NCBI GenBank assembly: GCA_049366715.1
Contig: JBMNCQ010000057.1
Location: 1 to 64,000, forward strand
Direction of reading: 5' to 3'
DNA from: JBMNCQ01 sp049366715
GTDB taxonomy: Bacteria > Bacillota > Peptococcia > Peptococcales > BICA1-8
DNA length: 64,000 nucleotides
Position 1 is the stretch's first letter. Each line of letters starts with the position of its first letter. This document shows positions 33,960-42,955 of the stretch, one piece after another. The position numbers and the translations under genes are program-made. Below the pieces are notes generated by a model. The model was not told where the DNA came from. It saw only the letters and a program-made list of their open reading frames with translations, and searched no databases.

Positions 33960-34059
33960 CTGGGGATAAATTGTTTTTACAAATCCTCAATATGAGAATT
34001 ACATCCTGCTATGTTATTTTATTTGTTATTGGAGTTTGTCTGCTGCTGAAAAAAGCACC

Positions 34060-34110
34060 TAAAATCTTTTCGATTGCAGCAGCTCAGGTTGTGCTTAGCA
34101 CTAAGGATCA
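34060..34110 (+). repeat. ppdK-3' repeat, degenerate copy K2
   Basis: TTTTCGATTGCAGCAGCTCAG at about 34069-34088 matches the left-arm/ppdK junction of the element; neighbouring sequence is too diverged to define ends. Nothing else is recognisable between 33960 and 34248. Confidence 0.5.
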
Positions 34111-34248
34111 ATCAAAATAAGGCCTAAGATTGTATGGTTGAAGCCCCTGAAGATTTATATCTCCATTGAGATCCAAAAAGCCGCCTTAGCAGTACGGAGC
34201 ATAGGGTATCAAATACAAGCTGCGTGAAGATGCAATTTATGATAGAAT

Positions 34249-34281
34249 AACAGTTATCTAATAGCTTCGTAGATAACTGTT
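34249..34281. promoter_or_regulatory. Perfect 12-bp inverted repeat upstream of the helicase gene
   Basis: AACAGTTATCTA (34249-34260) and TAGATAACTGTT (34270-34281) flank a 9-base spacer and end just before the ribosome binding site AGCGGAGG of the SNF2 gene. It may be an operator or an RNA hairpin controlling translation; there is no T tract, so it is not a terminator. Confidence 0.6.
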
Positions 34282-34300
34282 TAGCGGAGGATAAGCCCTT

Positions 34301-36952
34301 ATGCCACGAATAAAAAAACAGGAAGAACAGCAGCTATGCGCCTATTTTACATCTTCAGACTTTATCATTGAGGAGGATCAAGAACTGCCTGATCCTCTTA
34401 AGACCTGGATGAAGCGGTTCGAAAAAGACAAGTACAGTGCTCTCTTTCATTTTGGTTTTTTGGAAAGAGCAAAGTGGTTTTCTCCTTCCCTTGAGTACCT
34501 CCATCACATTGCAGAGTTGCTCATTAGAAGAATCAGCCAACAGGCGGATCTCGAAATCTGCCGGGATGCCGTTCAGGTTGAGTTGAGAAATGACGAAGTG
34601 GAAAAGCTTAAGGATGAAATTCCCTTTGCTATTGGCATGGAATATGTTGACACGGACTGGATCCGAAGGCTTTGGGAGGCACTATTGGCTGTATTTCGGA
34701 CAGAAATTAAGGATTATGATGGTACCGTTAAGAGGTACTTTGCAGAATATAACTCCAATATCAATGTTGTAGGCAGGGTGTTTTTTCACCTGGTTGAAAA
34801 TAAAGAAGAACAATTTCCTTTTGCCTTTATGGCTACTTATTCAGCCAAGCCGGTTAAGAGCAAGCGCGCAATACACACTCCTTTGAAGAATGCATTAGGG
34901 GAATTTAAAGGGGAGGAAAAGAAGCTGCTTAACCTCATTTCAACAGTCATTAAGGCTGCAGAGAAGAGCAGCTTTATTTCAGAATTGTTGGAAAGTGGGG
35001 AATTGTTCTCGCCCCTAAAGCTCACCATAGAGGAAGCATACATTGTTTTAAAGGAAATCGCGCTTTACGAGGAAGCCGGTATTATGTGCAGGGTACCGGA
35101 TTGGTGGCGCAAAAACAGCAATGCCATCCGGCTTTCTATTACAGTGGGGGAAAAAGAACCCTCTAGGGTGGGGCTGGATGCTATAATGGATTTTTCACCT
35201 ATTCTTAAAATAGGAGATGAGTCGCTTACCGAAGAGGAACTGAGGAAGTTTCTGAATATGGCAGAAGGACTCATACAATACAAAGGTAAATGGGTTGAGG
35301 TCAGTAAAGGTAAGTTGGAAGCCCTACTTCAGGCTTTTGACAAGGTAAAGGACCTTGCAGAAGAAGGGACATTATCTCTTGGGGATGTCCTGAGGCTTGA
35401 ATTGAATGGGAATGAGCTCTTAAATATCCCAGCAGATGAGATAGATGTGTCGGTTACCAATGGGCAATGGCTTAAAACCATGAAGGAAAATCTGACGCAT
35501 CCGGCTGCATTGCCGGAAATTACCACCGTACCTTCCTTCCGTGCAACGCTGCGGCCCTATCAAAAGAACGGCTATCAGTGGCTTTACCAAATGTCAGAGA
35601 TGAGATTTGGGGCTTGTCTGGCCGATGATATGGGGCTGGGCAAGACCGTTCAGATGATTGCCTATTTGGAATGGGTCAGAGTTCACTCCGGCGGACATGC
35701 AGTGCTGATTTTGCCGGCGTCCCTGATTGGTAATTGGCAGAAGGAAATTGATAAATTTGCGCCGGAAATGCCTTACCAAATATTGCATAAAAGCGAGATA
35801 AAAGCAAAAGAAACAATTCGGATCAAAGAAGATTGTTTCCTGTATATTACCACTTATGGCATGGCAGTCAGGTTGGAAGAGTTGAAAAATAGGAAGTGGG
35901 ATTACCTGATTTTAGATGAGGCACAAGCCATTAAAAATCCCGGTACTAAACAGACAAAAGCTATTAAACAGATTCCAGCTAAAATGAGGATTGCTATGAC
36001 CGGAACTCCCATTGAAAATAGATTGGGGGATTTATGGTCCTTGTTTGATTTTTTGAATCAAGGACTTTTGGGAACTGCCAAGGAATTTACGGATTTTGCG
36101 AAAGGGCTGGGAGATCATTCGGGCGGGTATATGAGACTGCGTAAAATGATACAGCCCTTTGTCTTGAGAAGGCTGAAAACAGATAAAAACATAATATCAG
36201 ATCTACCTGATAAATTAGAAATGAACTCTTACACCATCCTGTCCAAAAGGCAGGTTGTTCTTTATAAGCAATTGATTCGGCAGATGGAAGAGAAGCTAAA
36301 AGATTCGGCAGGAATTGAACGAAAAGGACTTGTTTTGTCCGGCATTATGAAGTTTAAACAGATTTGTAATCATCCGGATCAATATATAGGCCGGGAAGAA
36401 TTTAAGCCGGAGCAAAGCGGAAAATTTGAGCAGTTGAGAGAAATTTGTGAAACGATTCGGGAGAAACGGGAACGGGTTCTTGTCTTTACCCAATTCCGAG
36501 AGATGACAGAGCCAATTTCGGACTTTCTCGCCGGAATATTCGGCAAAGAGGGGTTTGTGCTTCATGGAGGCACCTCAGTGAAAAGACGTAATGAGATTGT
36601 AGCACAGTTCAATGGAGAACAATATATTCCCTATATGGTGCTTTCTCTGAAAGCAGGCGGCGTCGGATTGAATCTAACGGCAGCCAATCATGTAATTCAT
36701 TTTGACAGATGGTGGAATCCGGCTGTGGAAAACCAGGCTACCGACCGGGCTTTTCGTATTGGACAGGCGAAGAATGTCATGGTGTACAAGTTTGTTACGA
36801 AAGGTACGATAGAAGAGAAGATCGCTGGGATTCTGGAAGAAAAGCGCAAACTGTCCGGGGACATTCTGAGTATAGACGGTGAGCAGTGGATTACAGAGTA
36901 CGGTAATGAAGAGCTGATGAAGCTATTCGCATTGGGCGGTGACCAAGCATGA
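34301..36952 (+). CDS. SNF2-family DEAD/DEAH helicase (YwqA-like)
   Basis: This 883-residue Swi2/Snf2 ATPase has an N-terminal SNF2-associated region, then RecA-like domain 1 with motif I DDMGLGKTVQ at about 440-450 and motif II LDEAQAIKNPGT at about 540, motif III MTGTPIENRLGDLW, and domain 2 with LHGGTSVKRRNEIVAQFN, SLKAGGVGLNLTAANHVIHFD and RAFRIGQ. The architecture matches Bacillus YwqA. It overlaps the SWIM gene by four bases, as in ywqA-ywqB. Such enzymes remodel protein-DNA complexes and some act in repair or phage defence; the role here is unproven. Confidence 0.9.
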   Translation: MPRIKKQEEQQLCAYFTSSDFIIEEDQELPDPLKTWMKRFEKDKYSALFHFGFLERAKWFSPSLEYLHHIAELLIRRISQQADLEICRDAVQVELRNDEVEKLKDEIPFAIGMEYVDTDWIRRLWEALLAVFRTEIKDYDGTVKRYFAEYNSNINVVGRVFFHLVENKEEQFPFAFMATYSAKPVKSKRAIHTPLKNALGEFKGEEKKLLNLISTVIKAAEKSSFISELLESGELFSPLKLTIEEAYIVLKEIALYEEAGIMCRVPDWWRKNSNAIRLSITVGEKEPSRVGLDAIMDFSPILKIGDESLTEEELRKFLNMAEGLIQYKGKWVEVSKGKLEALLQAFDKVKDLAEEGTLSLGDVLRLELNGNELLNIPADEIDVSVTNGQWLKTMKENLTHPAALPEITTVPSFRATLRPYQKNGYQWLYQMSEMRFGACLADDMGLGKTVQMIAYLEWVRVHSGGHAVLILPASLIGNWQKEIDKFAPEMPYQILHKSEIKAKETIRIKEDCFLYITTYGMAVRLEELKNRKWDYLILDEAQAIKNPGTKQTKAIKQIPAKMRIAMTGTPIENRLGDLWSLFDFLNQGLLGTAKEFTDFAKGLGDHSGGYMRLRKMIQPFVLRRLKTDKNIISDLPDKLEMNSYTILSKRQVVLYKQLIRQMEEKLKDSAGIERKGLVLSGIMKFKQICNHPDQYIGREEFKPEQSGKFEQLREICETIREKRERVLVFTQFREMTEPISDFLAGIFGKEGFVLHGGTSVKRRNEIVAQFNGEQYIPYMVLSLKAGGVGLNLTAANHVIHFDRWWNPAVENQATDRAFRIGQAKNVMVYKFVTKGTIEEKIAGILEEKRKLSGDILSIDGEQWITEYGNEELMKLFALGGDQA

Positions 36953-37665
36953 GCGATTACGGATTTCCAAAGTATGTATCAGTTGCGAAAAAAAAGGCAA
37001 AAGCGGAAAAGGCACTGAAAAAATTGAAAAAAAGTAATCTGGATCCCGAACCCGTCATCATTGAGGGAAGGACACTGGCTAAGAGCTGGTGGGGAAAGGC
37101 GTGGAACCTAAATCTGGAGAGCTATGCAGATTACAGTAACCGCATTGGTCGAGGGAAAAGCTATGTGCGTAGCAATGCAGTGTTGGATCTAAAAATATCG
37201 AAAGGGAGAGTAGTCGCCAAGGTTCAGGGGAGCAGGGCAAAGCCCTATGATACGGAGATGCGGATTGATACCTTGAACAGTACTAAATGGCGCGAAATCT
37301 CGGAATTATGCAATCGCAGAATTGATACTTTGGAACAGTTGATTGAAGGGAAATTTCCGAAAGAACTGGAGATTTTGTTCACGGATAAAAGGTATTCCAT
37401 GTTTCCGGCTCCGAAGGAAATCCATTTTAGCTGCAGCTGTCCTGATTATGCAAGGATGTGTAAACATGTGGCAGCGGTTTTATATGGGATAGGCGCCAGA
37501 TTGGATCAAAATCCTCTGCTGTTTTTTGAGCTAAGGGATATCGATGGGCGGGAACTGATCCGGAAATCCATGGAGCAGAAGATTGATAGCATGCTGAAAA
37601 ATGCAGGCAGGAAAAGCAAACGAGAGATTAGAGCAGAGGAGATCCCAAATATCTTTGGATTGTAG
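36949..37665 (+). CDS. SWIM zinc-finger protein (YwqB-like)
   Basis: This 238-residue protein has the SWIM zinc motif CSCPDYARMCKHVAAVLYG (CxC...CxH) at about 160-180. The upstream part contains RTLAKSWWGKAWNLNLESYADYSNRIGRG, the usual N-terminal signature of the SNF2-linked SWIM family. The start ATG lies in the end of the helicase gene (ATGA overlap). It is predicted to bind DNA or protein and partner the helicase. Confidence 0.9.
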   Translation: MSDYGFPKYVSVAKKKAKAEKALKKLKKSNLDPEPVIIEGRTLAKSWWGKAWNLNLESYADYSNRIGRGKSYVRSNAVLDLKISKGRVVAKVQGSRAKPYDTEMRIDTLNSTKWREISELCNRRIDTLEQLIEGKFPKELEILFTDKRYSMFPAPKEIHFSCSCPDYARMCKHVAAVLYGIGARLDQNPLLFFELRDIDGRELIRKSMEQKIDSMLKNAGRKSKREIRAEEIPNIFGL

Positions 37666-37688
37666 AGCACGAAGTATCAATATTTATT

Positions 37689-37774
37689 CAACAAAGACCG
37701 ATTGAGGTAAAATAAATAGTTTCGGTGAAGTTTCAAGGGTATTATCTCTATTTTAGAGAATAGTACCCTATTTT
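37689..37774 (+). repeat. ppdK-3' repeat, copy L (variant right half only) with terminator
   Basis: AACAAAGACCGATTGAGG followed by AAATAAATAGTTTCGGTGAAG matches the right half of copy J. It ends in a hairpin (AGGGTATTATCTCTA with TAGAGAATAGTACCCT, 37735-37773) that will terminate the helicase-SWIM operon. Confidence 0.65.
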
Positions 37775-37879
37775 ATTTCTTGGTTGTTTTGCTTTGTATA
37801 AAATAAAATTATATAATCGTAAAGAATATTTTTGTAATGAATCATGTTTTATGAGTACTTATTAGTAGGAGGTGATTGC

Positions 37880-38025
37880 GTGCAGGATATAGAAAAATGT
37901 TAATGATTATTTTCAAACGGTATTCAAATATTATTCTGCATGACTCATGACGCAGATATATCTGAAGAGTTGACTCAAGAAACCTTCTAACGGGGCAAAT
38001 AAAAACTTATGAAGGAAGGACAATA
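37880..38025 (+). pseudogene. Decayed ECF sigma factor N-terminus
   Basis: The sequence after GTG 37880 parallels the intact sigma gene at 47806: TTTTCAAACGGTATTCAAATA and a stretch coding CMTHDADISEELTQETF are recognisable. However, stop codons and a frameshift interrupt it, and about 120 codons are missing before the anti-sigma gene. AGGAGGTGATT is kept upstream. Confidence 0.75.
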
Positions 38026-38987
38026 ATGAAAAAAGAATTGAAATGCAGTATCGTTCAGGATTTGCTTCCGAACTATATTAAGAAACTTACCAGTTATGAT
38101 ACAAATCAGGCGATACAGGAGCATTTAAATATACTTGTACAGACTGTAAAAATTTACATGACCAAATGGCTGCAGATATTAGCGTCCCTGTAAGTGCACC
38201 AAAGATTGAGCTGAAGTTCCTGAACAGAGTCAAAAAGACAAAAATATTGGCTGCGATACTATGCATTGTCCTAACACTGGTTTTATCCTATTTACTCTAT
38301 CATTCGGAATATCATTACACAATTGACAAGGGTGATTTATCCGCAGCCATTACTGAGTTCATCACTCCTTTTGAGCCTGCCTTTGAAGCTTATGTGCTGG
38401 AAACTCAGGCGGTAGGTAACACGCTGATTGCTTTCTTCAAAGATCAGGCTCACCCTGATAATTATGGTGTTGCCGGATTGGTAAAGGGATTCAACCAAAG
38501 ATACAGGATAGTTCGCACTCAGACCAAGGCTTCAGTTTATTCTTCGGTTGTGGAGATTTTCCCACTCGAAATCAAAAACGAACGTTATTATGCCGTGAGT
38601 GGCTATAATCTTTCTAGCGATATCCACTTCTATGGGTTGGACTATCATGCATATATGAATCCGGGCTACCTTTTTAAAGACCGTGTAACGCAATCAATTC
38701 AATTTGAGGTAAAGAACCCACAGTTCTTGGAAATTTATCCAACAGATGAACTGGATGAACGGGCTGTAAACGAATCTAGTGAGACCCTATACAGCTATCA
38801 TCTAACAAAGGCATCCCTCTATGATGCCGACGGCAACATAATCACCGAAAAATTTAGGAAAGAAAATCCGGGTGCTCGGGCGCACTCAGGTACTACTGAA
38901 AAAGCCGAGCTATTTTTGCTCTATGTCTATATCGCAATTGTTATAGTCCTGGGGATAATAATGACGAGATATTTTTTAACAGAATAG
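38026..38987 (+). pseudogene. Anti-sigma factor with a frameshift in the zinc-binding domain
   Basis: ATG 38026 begins MKKELKCSIVQDLLPNYIKK, then a small indel near 38130 shifts the frame. In the other frame it reads TCTDCKNLHDQMAADI and continues as an open 273-residue frame with a membrane helix (ILAAILCIVLTLVLSYLLY) and a C-terminal helix ending MTRYFLTE. It is a paralogue of the intact gene at 48291. The frameshift separates the zf-HC2-like domain from the rest, and the sigma gene is also broken. Confidence 0.75.
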
Positions 38988-39156
38988 AATTTTAGGGAAA
39001 ATATTATGGTTTAGTTGTTGAGATGTTGCCTAAGTATAGTTACTGTAATTCAGTTTACAAGGATAAGTAGTATTCCATATTTATGATTATTGGTTAGGCT
39101 AGGGGGAAGTAAAAAGGTGCAAAAATCACCTTAATGTCTCCCAGAGGAGGGTGTTG

Positions 39157-40053
39157 ATGAAAAAATTACTTTTTGTGCTGTTGATTATTTTAGGATTATT
39201 AAGCCTTTTTGGTTGCGGGAATATTATGAACAGCGATAAGAATACAATTCAGAATACAGAAGATGCAGATATTACCGTCATCGAAACGGATTTGGTGTTT
39301 GATGTTGAAGACGTAGCCGCCGCTTTTAATGTAACAGAGTCATTTTATTTCCCGGACAGAGAAGAGATGCCGATATTGAATGAAGTAGAACCCAAGGGCT
39401 TTTACTATCTTGATGGTGCACTTCTGGCTTATGTTTTCATGAGTGAAGAAGAGTGCATCAAGGCTATCAAAAATATTAATGCGGTCTTTACGGAAGAGAA
39501 CCTTCTGGCTGCAGGCATACTGCATTTTAAGCAAGAGGATTTTGAGCCTGTTATCTATAAAGCGAACAATGCGTTAGTAGCTTATGTACCGAGATATACA
39601 ATAAGCACGAAAATGAATCAATCGATGGAGCGGTTGTCGTTTATAAATCAAGCAAGAGCGAAAGGCCTTACCGCAAGAATGTTAAATACCTTGGGTAATT
39701 TGGGATATTCAGAGCAAGAAATATTAAACTTACCACAAGAGAATATCGCGCTAATCTTTGCGCCGGGAACGCATCTGGATGGAATGGGGTTCGACCCTGA
39801 TGATGTACAAAGAAGCGAACTCAGTAAGGTGGGGATAGATATGGGTATGAGCGTTATTCTGTTCAACCTGGGTTATGAATATAAGGAAATGTTGGAACTA
39901 TCTCCTGAAGAGCTTGATTTTATATTCCCCAATACGGAACTGATAGCTAACTTAGTTGGGAAGGGGTTTGATGAGCAAGAAGTCCAAGGGTGGGCAGTAA
40001 ATGAGTCAGGGAAAACATATAAAGAGTTAATTAAAGCAGCGTTAGAAAGATGA
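39157..40053 (+). CDS. Hypothetical lipoprotein
   Basis: The 298-residue protein starts at ATG 39157, with AGAGGAGGG correctly spaced (a GTG and TTG lie just upstream). The signal MKKLLFVLLIILGLLSLFGC ends in a lipobox. The C-terminal third is helical with repeated patterns (LGYSEQEILNLPQENIALIF, LGYEYKEMLELSPEELDFIF, KGFDEQEVQGWAV): three similar helix-turn-helix-like units of about 35-45 residues. No family is recognised. It lies between copies L and M. Confidence 0.65.
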   Translation: MKKLLFVLLIILGLLSLFGCGNIMNSDKNTIQNTEDADITVIETDLVFDVEDVAAAFNVTESFYFPDREEMPILNEVEPKGFYYLDGALLAYVFMSEEECIKAIKNINAVFTEENLLAAGILHFKQEDFEPVIYKANNALVAYVPRYTISTKMNQSMERLSFINQARAKGLTARMLNTLGNLGYSEQEILNLPQENIALIFAPGTHLDGMGFDPDDVQRSELSKVGIDMGMSVILFNLGYEYKEMLELSPEELDFIFPNTELIANLVGKGFDEQEVQGWAVNESGKTYKELIKAALER

Positions 40054-40086
40054 AGCATGTTTATAAGAGTTTTGTTTTTATCTGAA

Positions 40087-40240
40087 AGTGTCTCATAATG
40101 TGAAAAATAAGCGTTTGATCTATTTTGCTAGCAGCACAGGCCGCCGTTATTAACAAAGAGCAATCGAAGTAAGGATTAAAATAAAAAATAAAACAGGGGT
40201 GCTGTCACTTATTTTTAAGAGGGCAGTACCCTTGTTTTAC
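40087..40240 (+). repeat. ppdK-3' repeat, copy M (variant right half) with terminator
   Basis: The left end is AGTGTCTCATAAT, and GCAGCACAGGCCGCCG follows. The right half is of the CAAAGAGCAATCGAAG type, ending in a hairpin (GGGGTGCTGTC with GGCAGTACCC, 40196-40232) and a T-rich tail. Confidence 0.7.
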
Positions 40241-40340
40241 TTTTTTATTAGGCCTTAGGCGAATGTAAAAAAATAATTTGATATAATGAACATTAACAGA
40301 GCAATATGCCATGATCGCCATGGATAAGTGGAGTGAAATT

Positions 40341-40485
40341 AGTGAGGATTATTGGAGCCGAAAATGATGATGTTGATGTGAACATACTGTAAAAACTTCA
40401 TAATAACACTGTATTAAGTTTAGGGGAACAAAATATTGGTGCGCTCGTCTATGCAAATAAAAATGCAATGGATTTAGAACAGTGA
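40341..40485 (+). pseudogene. Unrecognised degenerate coding fragment
   Basis: A GTG at 40341 opens RIIGAENDDVDVNIL then a stop; reading on in the same frame gives SLGEQNIGALVYANKNAMDL before another stop. It looks like a broken gene start but matches no family I know. The rest of the gap from 40054 is copy M and a promoter-like AT-rich stretch. Confidence 0.3.
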
Positions 40486-40511
40486 AGATTTGAGAAAAAG
40501 GGGAGGTATTC

Positions 40512-41909
40512 GTGAAAAGATTATATATCTGGGGTTTAATAGTATTAATTATTTTTTTTTCAGCAGCTTGTTCCCATCAGAATAATAATAAGCTGCCTGC
40601 TGCTTCTCGTAACAATACACAAAAAGAAAAATACGCAAATCTTGATGATGCTGTTAGTAGGGCCATTAAAGATCAAAGTACCTCCTATGCTTTGGGGGAA
40701 ACTGCAACAGAGGGTCACGTTATTCTGGAAACAAAGGAAAATGATGAAAATATTATCGTTTATACGATAGCCAGTTATGGTGCATTCGGTTTTGAAAACG
40801 GTATTTTTACAAAAATAAGTGGAAGTGGCGCTATTCCTACAGTGATTACCTTTTCCCACCATGAAAACAGCCAATACTCTTTAACGGAATATAAGGAACC
40901 GATGGATGGCTCCGGTTATCCTGATTCAATAAAGAAAATGTTTCCCCAGCATTTACATAGCAGGGTATTCGCGGCTCATGACGATTATCCGGCCCTCGCC
41001 GAGCAACAGGAGGTCCAGGCAGAAGCATATTTAAAAGAAATTGGAAGAAAAGCCCGGGTAAATGCGGGCAATGTAGAAAAAAAACTTCCGGATATTGATG
41101 TGCAGGCTTCCAACAAATTATTTGCGGAATTCACCAAGGATAACCCTTTTCTTAATAATTGCCCCTATTGGCTGGGAACAACAGAAAAGGTCGAAAACGG
41201 GGTAAGATATATTTATGAAACATCACAAAGTAAAACCATTGACGGTTATGACTTAATAACTTTTCAGAAGAAAATAGAAGATGGCACGATTATCGAAGAG
41301 CATAAATATAAGATTGTAGAAAATGAGCCCCGGCTAGTAGATGGGGAAGGTGAAGCAAATAGTCAATCAAGCAATATGCAAAAACTTCGTGCAGAATATT
41401 TTGCTTTCGGCAGAGAAAATCGCCTGGATTATGTTCCGCTGTTTGAGGAAGGGAAAGCTCCTGCCGACAGTGCTGAATATCTTTTTTACGCCTTTGCCAT
41501 CAATCTTGATAACTGGGGGGATGATAAAGGGATCATGACCCGTGAATATGTGGAGGAGGTAATTAACTCTCATTTTGAAGTAAAGAATATTATACATTCT
41601 TCCCTACGAAAAGGGTGGGATTATGATGGCGAGAAATATATTGCTGTTCCGCAGGGAATAAAAGAAAAACCCATTTATGCTTTGCAAGAACTAACTACTC
41701 AAGTTCAAGACGATCGAACTGTATATGATATAATCCTTGATGAGTGCAATTTTGGTGATGTAATTCCCAATGAGGAGGATATGGTAAAAATTCATGCAAG
41801 CATTGTGGCAGGTGATTTGTCTGCCCTTAATGTATTGCGAACGGAACGTTTTAAGTATTATTTGGATAAAAATGATACGGTGGTCTTTCTTTCCCACACT
41901 AAACAATAG
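40512..41909 (+). CDS. Hypothetical lipoprotein with BlaR1-tail-like N-terminal region
   Basis: The 465-residue protein starts with GTG 40512 (GGGAGG upstream) and a lipoprotein signal (LIVLIIFFSAAC). Residues about 40-155 (ASYGAFGFENG, KISGSGAIPTVITFSHHENS, YSLTEYKEPMDGSGYPDSIKKMFP) resemble the extracellular extension of clostridial M56/BlaR1 proteins. The second half is unknown and is acidic. It is the last cargo gene of the cassette region. Confidence 0.6.
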   Translation: MKRLYIWGLIVLIIFFSAACSHQNNNKLPAASRNNTQKEKYANLDDAVSRAIKDQSTSYALGETATEGHVILETKENDENIIVYTIASYGAFGFENGIFTKISGSGAIPTVITFSHHENSQYSLTEYKEPMDGSGYPDSIKKMFPQHLHSRVFAAHDDYPALAEQQEVQAEAYLKEIGRKARVNAGNVEKKLPDIDVQASNKLFAEFTKDNPFLNNCPYWLGTTEKVENGVRYIYETSQSKTIDGYDLITFQKKIEDGTIIEEHKYKIVENEPRLVDGEGEANSQSSNMQKLRAEYFAFGRENRLDYVPLFEEGKAPADSAEYLFYAFAINLDNWGDDKGIMTREYVEEVINSHFEVKNIIHSSLRKGWDYDGEKYIAVPQGIKEKPIYALQELTTQVQDDRTVYDIILDECNFGDVIPNEEDMVKIHASIVAGDLSALNVLRTERFKYYLDKNDTVVFLSHTKQ

Positions 41910-42011
41910 GTATAGAAAAATATTTTTAAGAGAGGAAGTATGGATGAAAAAGATCTAGTATAATCAGCTTTTAATAGTGGTATTGGAAAATACCTTTATG
42001 ATAAAGATATA

Positions 42012-42066
42012 GGGTATTGTAGCTTATTTTTATTTATAAATTTAAGCACAATACCTTATTTTTTAT
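42012..42066 (+). terminator. Intrinsic terminator
   Basis: GGGTATTGTAGCTTA pairs imperfectly with TAAGCACAATACC, followed by TTATTTTTT. Confidence 0.75.
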
Positions 42067-42113
42067 GAATGGATTCTATAATAGTTTAGTTGGAGATGCC
42101 ATAGATATGGCAA

Positions 42114-42126
42114 GGTGTTGCATAAT
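42114..42126 (+). repeat. Possible last left-end remnant of the ppdK repeat family
   Basis: GGTGTTGCATAAT resembles AGTGTTCCATAAT with two differences and is followed by a GGGACAATAAACCTGTCCC hairpin. No ppdK-like sequence follows. Confidence 0.35.
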
Positions 42127-42212
42127 GGCGGGACAATAAACCTGTCCCCTCGTCCCTTCATTAACTAAGGTGACATTATCACAGAATGAACACATATTTC
42201 TTAAGAGCAGAC

Positions 42213-42275
42213 TTGACTAGACTGCTTCAATACAGTAAACTAATCGCATAGGACCGGACCGGTCCGGTCCTATGC
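42213..42275 (+). promoter_or_regulatory. Promoter and 30-bp perfect palindrome (TetR operator)
   Basis: TTGACT (42213-42218) and TAAACT (42236-42241) are spaced 17 bases. The expected transcription start falls in a perfect palindrome at 42246-42275, whose left arm is GCATAGGACCGGACC. This is a strong candidate operator for the TetR-family repressor 36 bases downstream. Confidence 0.8.
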
Positions 42276-42310
42276 GGCCGGCTTTACAATACTGAGAGGA
42301 GCTGTTTACT

Positions 42311-42943
42311 TTGTCTTTACCATTTTTAAGGCTAGAACCTGAAAAGCAGAAACGCATTTTAAATGCGGCGATGCAAGAGTTTGCCCGCAAGGGTTTTGAG
42401 GATGCATCCACCAATGAGATTATTAAGGAGGCCAATATAGGGAAAGGGCGGCTGTTCCACTACTTTAACACGAAAAAGGAATTGTTCATGTTTGTGTGTG
42501 ACTATAGTGCGGGGATTATAAAAACAGAGTATTATGATTTGATCGATATCAGTGAACGGGATATTTTCGCACGACTGCGGCAAACCTATTTCCTCAAGTT
42601 AAAAGTATACTGCAAACATCCCTGGCTCTTTGATTTTGTCAAGATTGTCTTATATACAGATTCCGAGCAGGTTAGGCAAGAGCTGGAGAATAGCAAAAAG
42701 AATCTTTTGGCAATGGGTTATGATAAATTATTTGAGAATCATGATGAGTCGAGATTTAGAAAAGGGATTGATATCAATAGGGCTAAAAACCTTATTTTTT
42801 GGGCAATCGGAGGATTTGGGAACCAGATACTGGATGATGCCAAAGCAACAGGAACAGAACTAAATCAAATCGACCAGGAGAAGATTCTGACAGAGTTTGA
42901 TGCTTATCTCGCTGTGCTGAGAAAATGCTTTTATGAATATTAG
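42311..42943 (+). CDS. TetR/AcrR-family transcriptional regulator
   Basis: This 210-residue regulator has the N-terminal TetR HTH (EKQKRILNAAMQEFARKGFEDASTNEIIKEANIGKGRLFHYFNTKKELF at about 10-60) and a ligand-binding C-terminal domain. It starts at TTG with GAGAGGAG upstream. It is followed after about ten bases by an ABC exporter operon, which it probably controls together with itself through the palindrome at 42246-42275. Confidence 0.92.
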   Translation: MSLPFLRLEPEKQKRILNAAMQEFARKGFEDASTNEIIKEANIGKGRLFHYFNTKKELFMFVCDYSAGIIKTEYYDLIDISERDIFARLRQTYFLKLKVYCKHPWLFDFVKIVLYTDSEQVRQELENSKKNLLAMGYDKLFENHDESRFRKGIDINRAKNLIFWAIGGFGNQILDDAKATGTELNQIDQEKILTEFDAYLAVLRKCFYEY

Positions 42944-42955
42944 GAGGTGCATGGC

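Noticed and set aside
17802..42126. Classical integron with attC sites
   Set aside because: Cargo type and single orientation fit, but the repeats lack the RYYYAAC/GTTRRRY core sites and attC folding, and no intI-type integrase is in the window. I therefore describe the locus as integron-like only.
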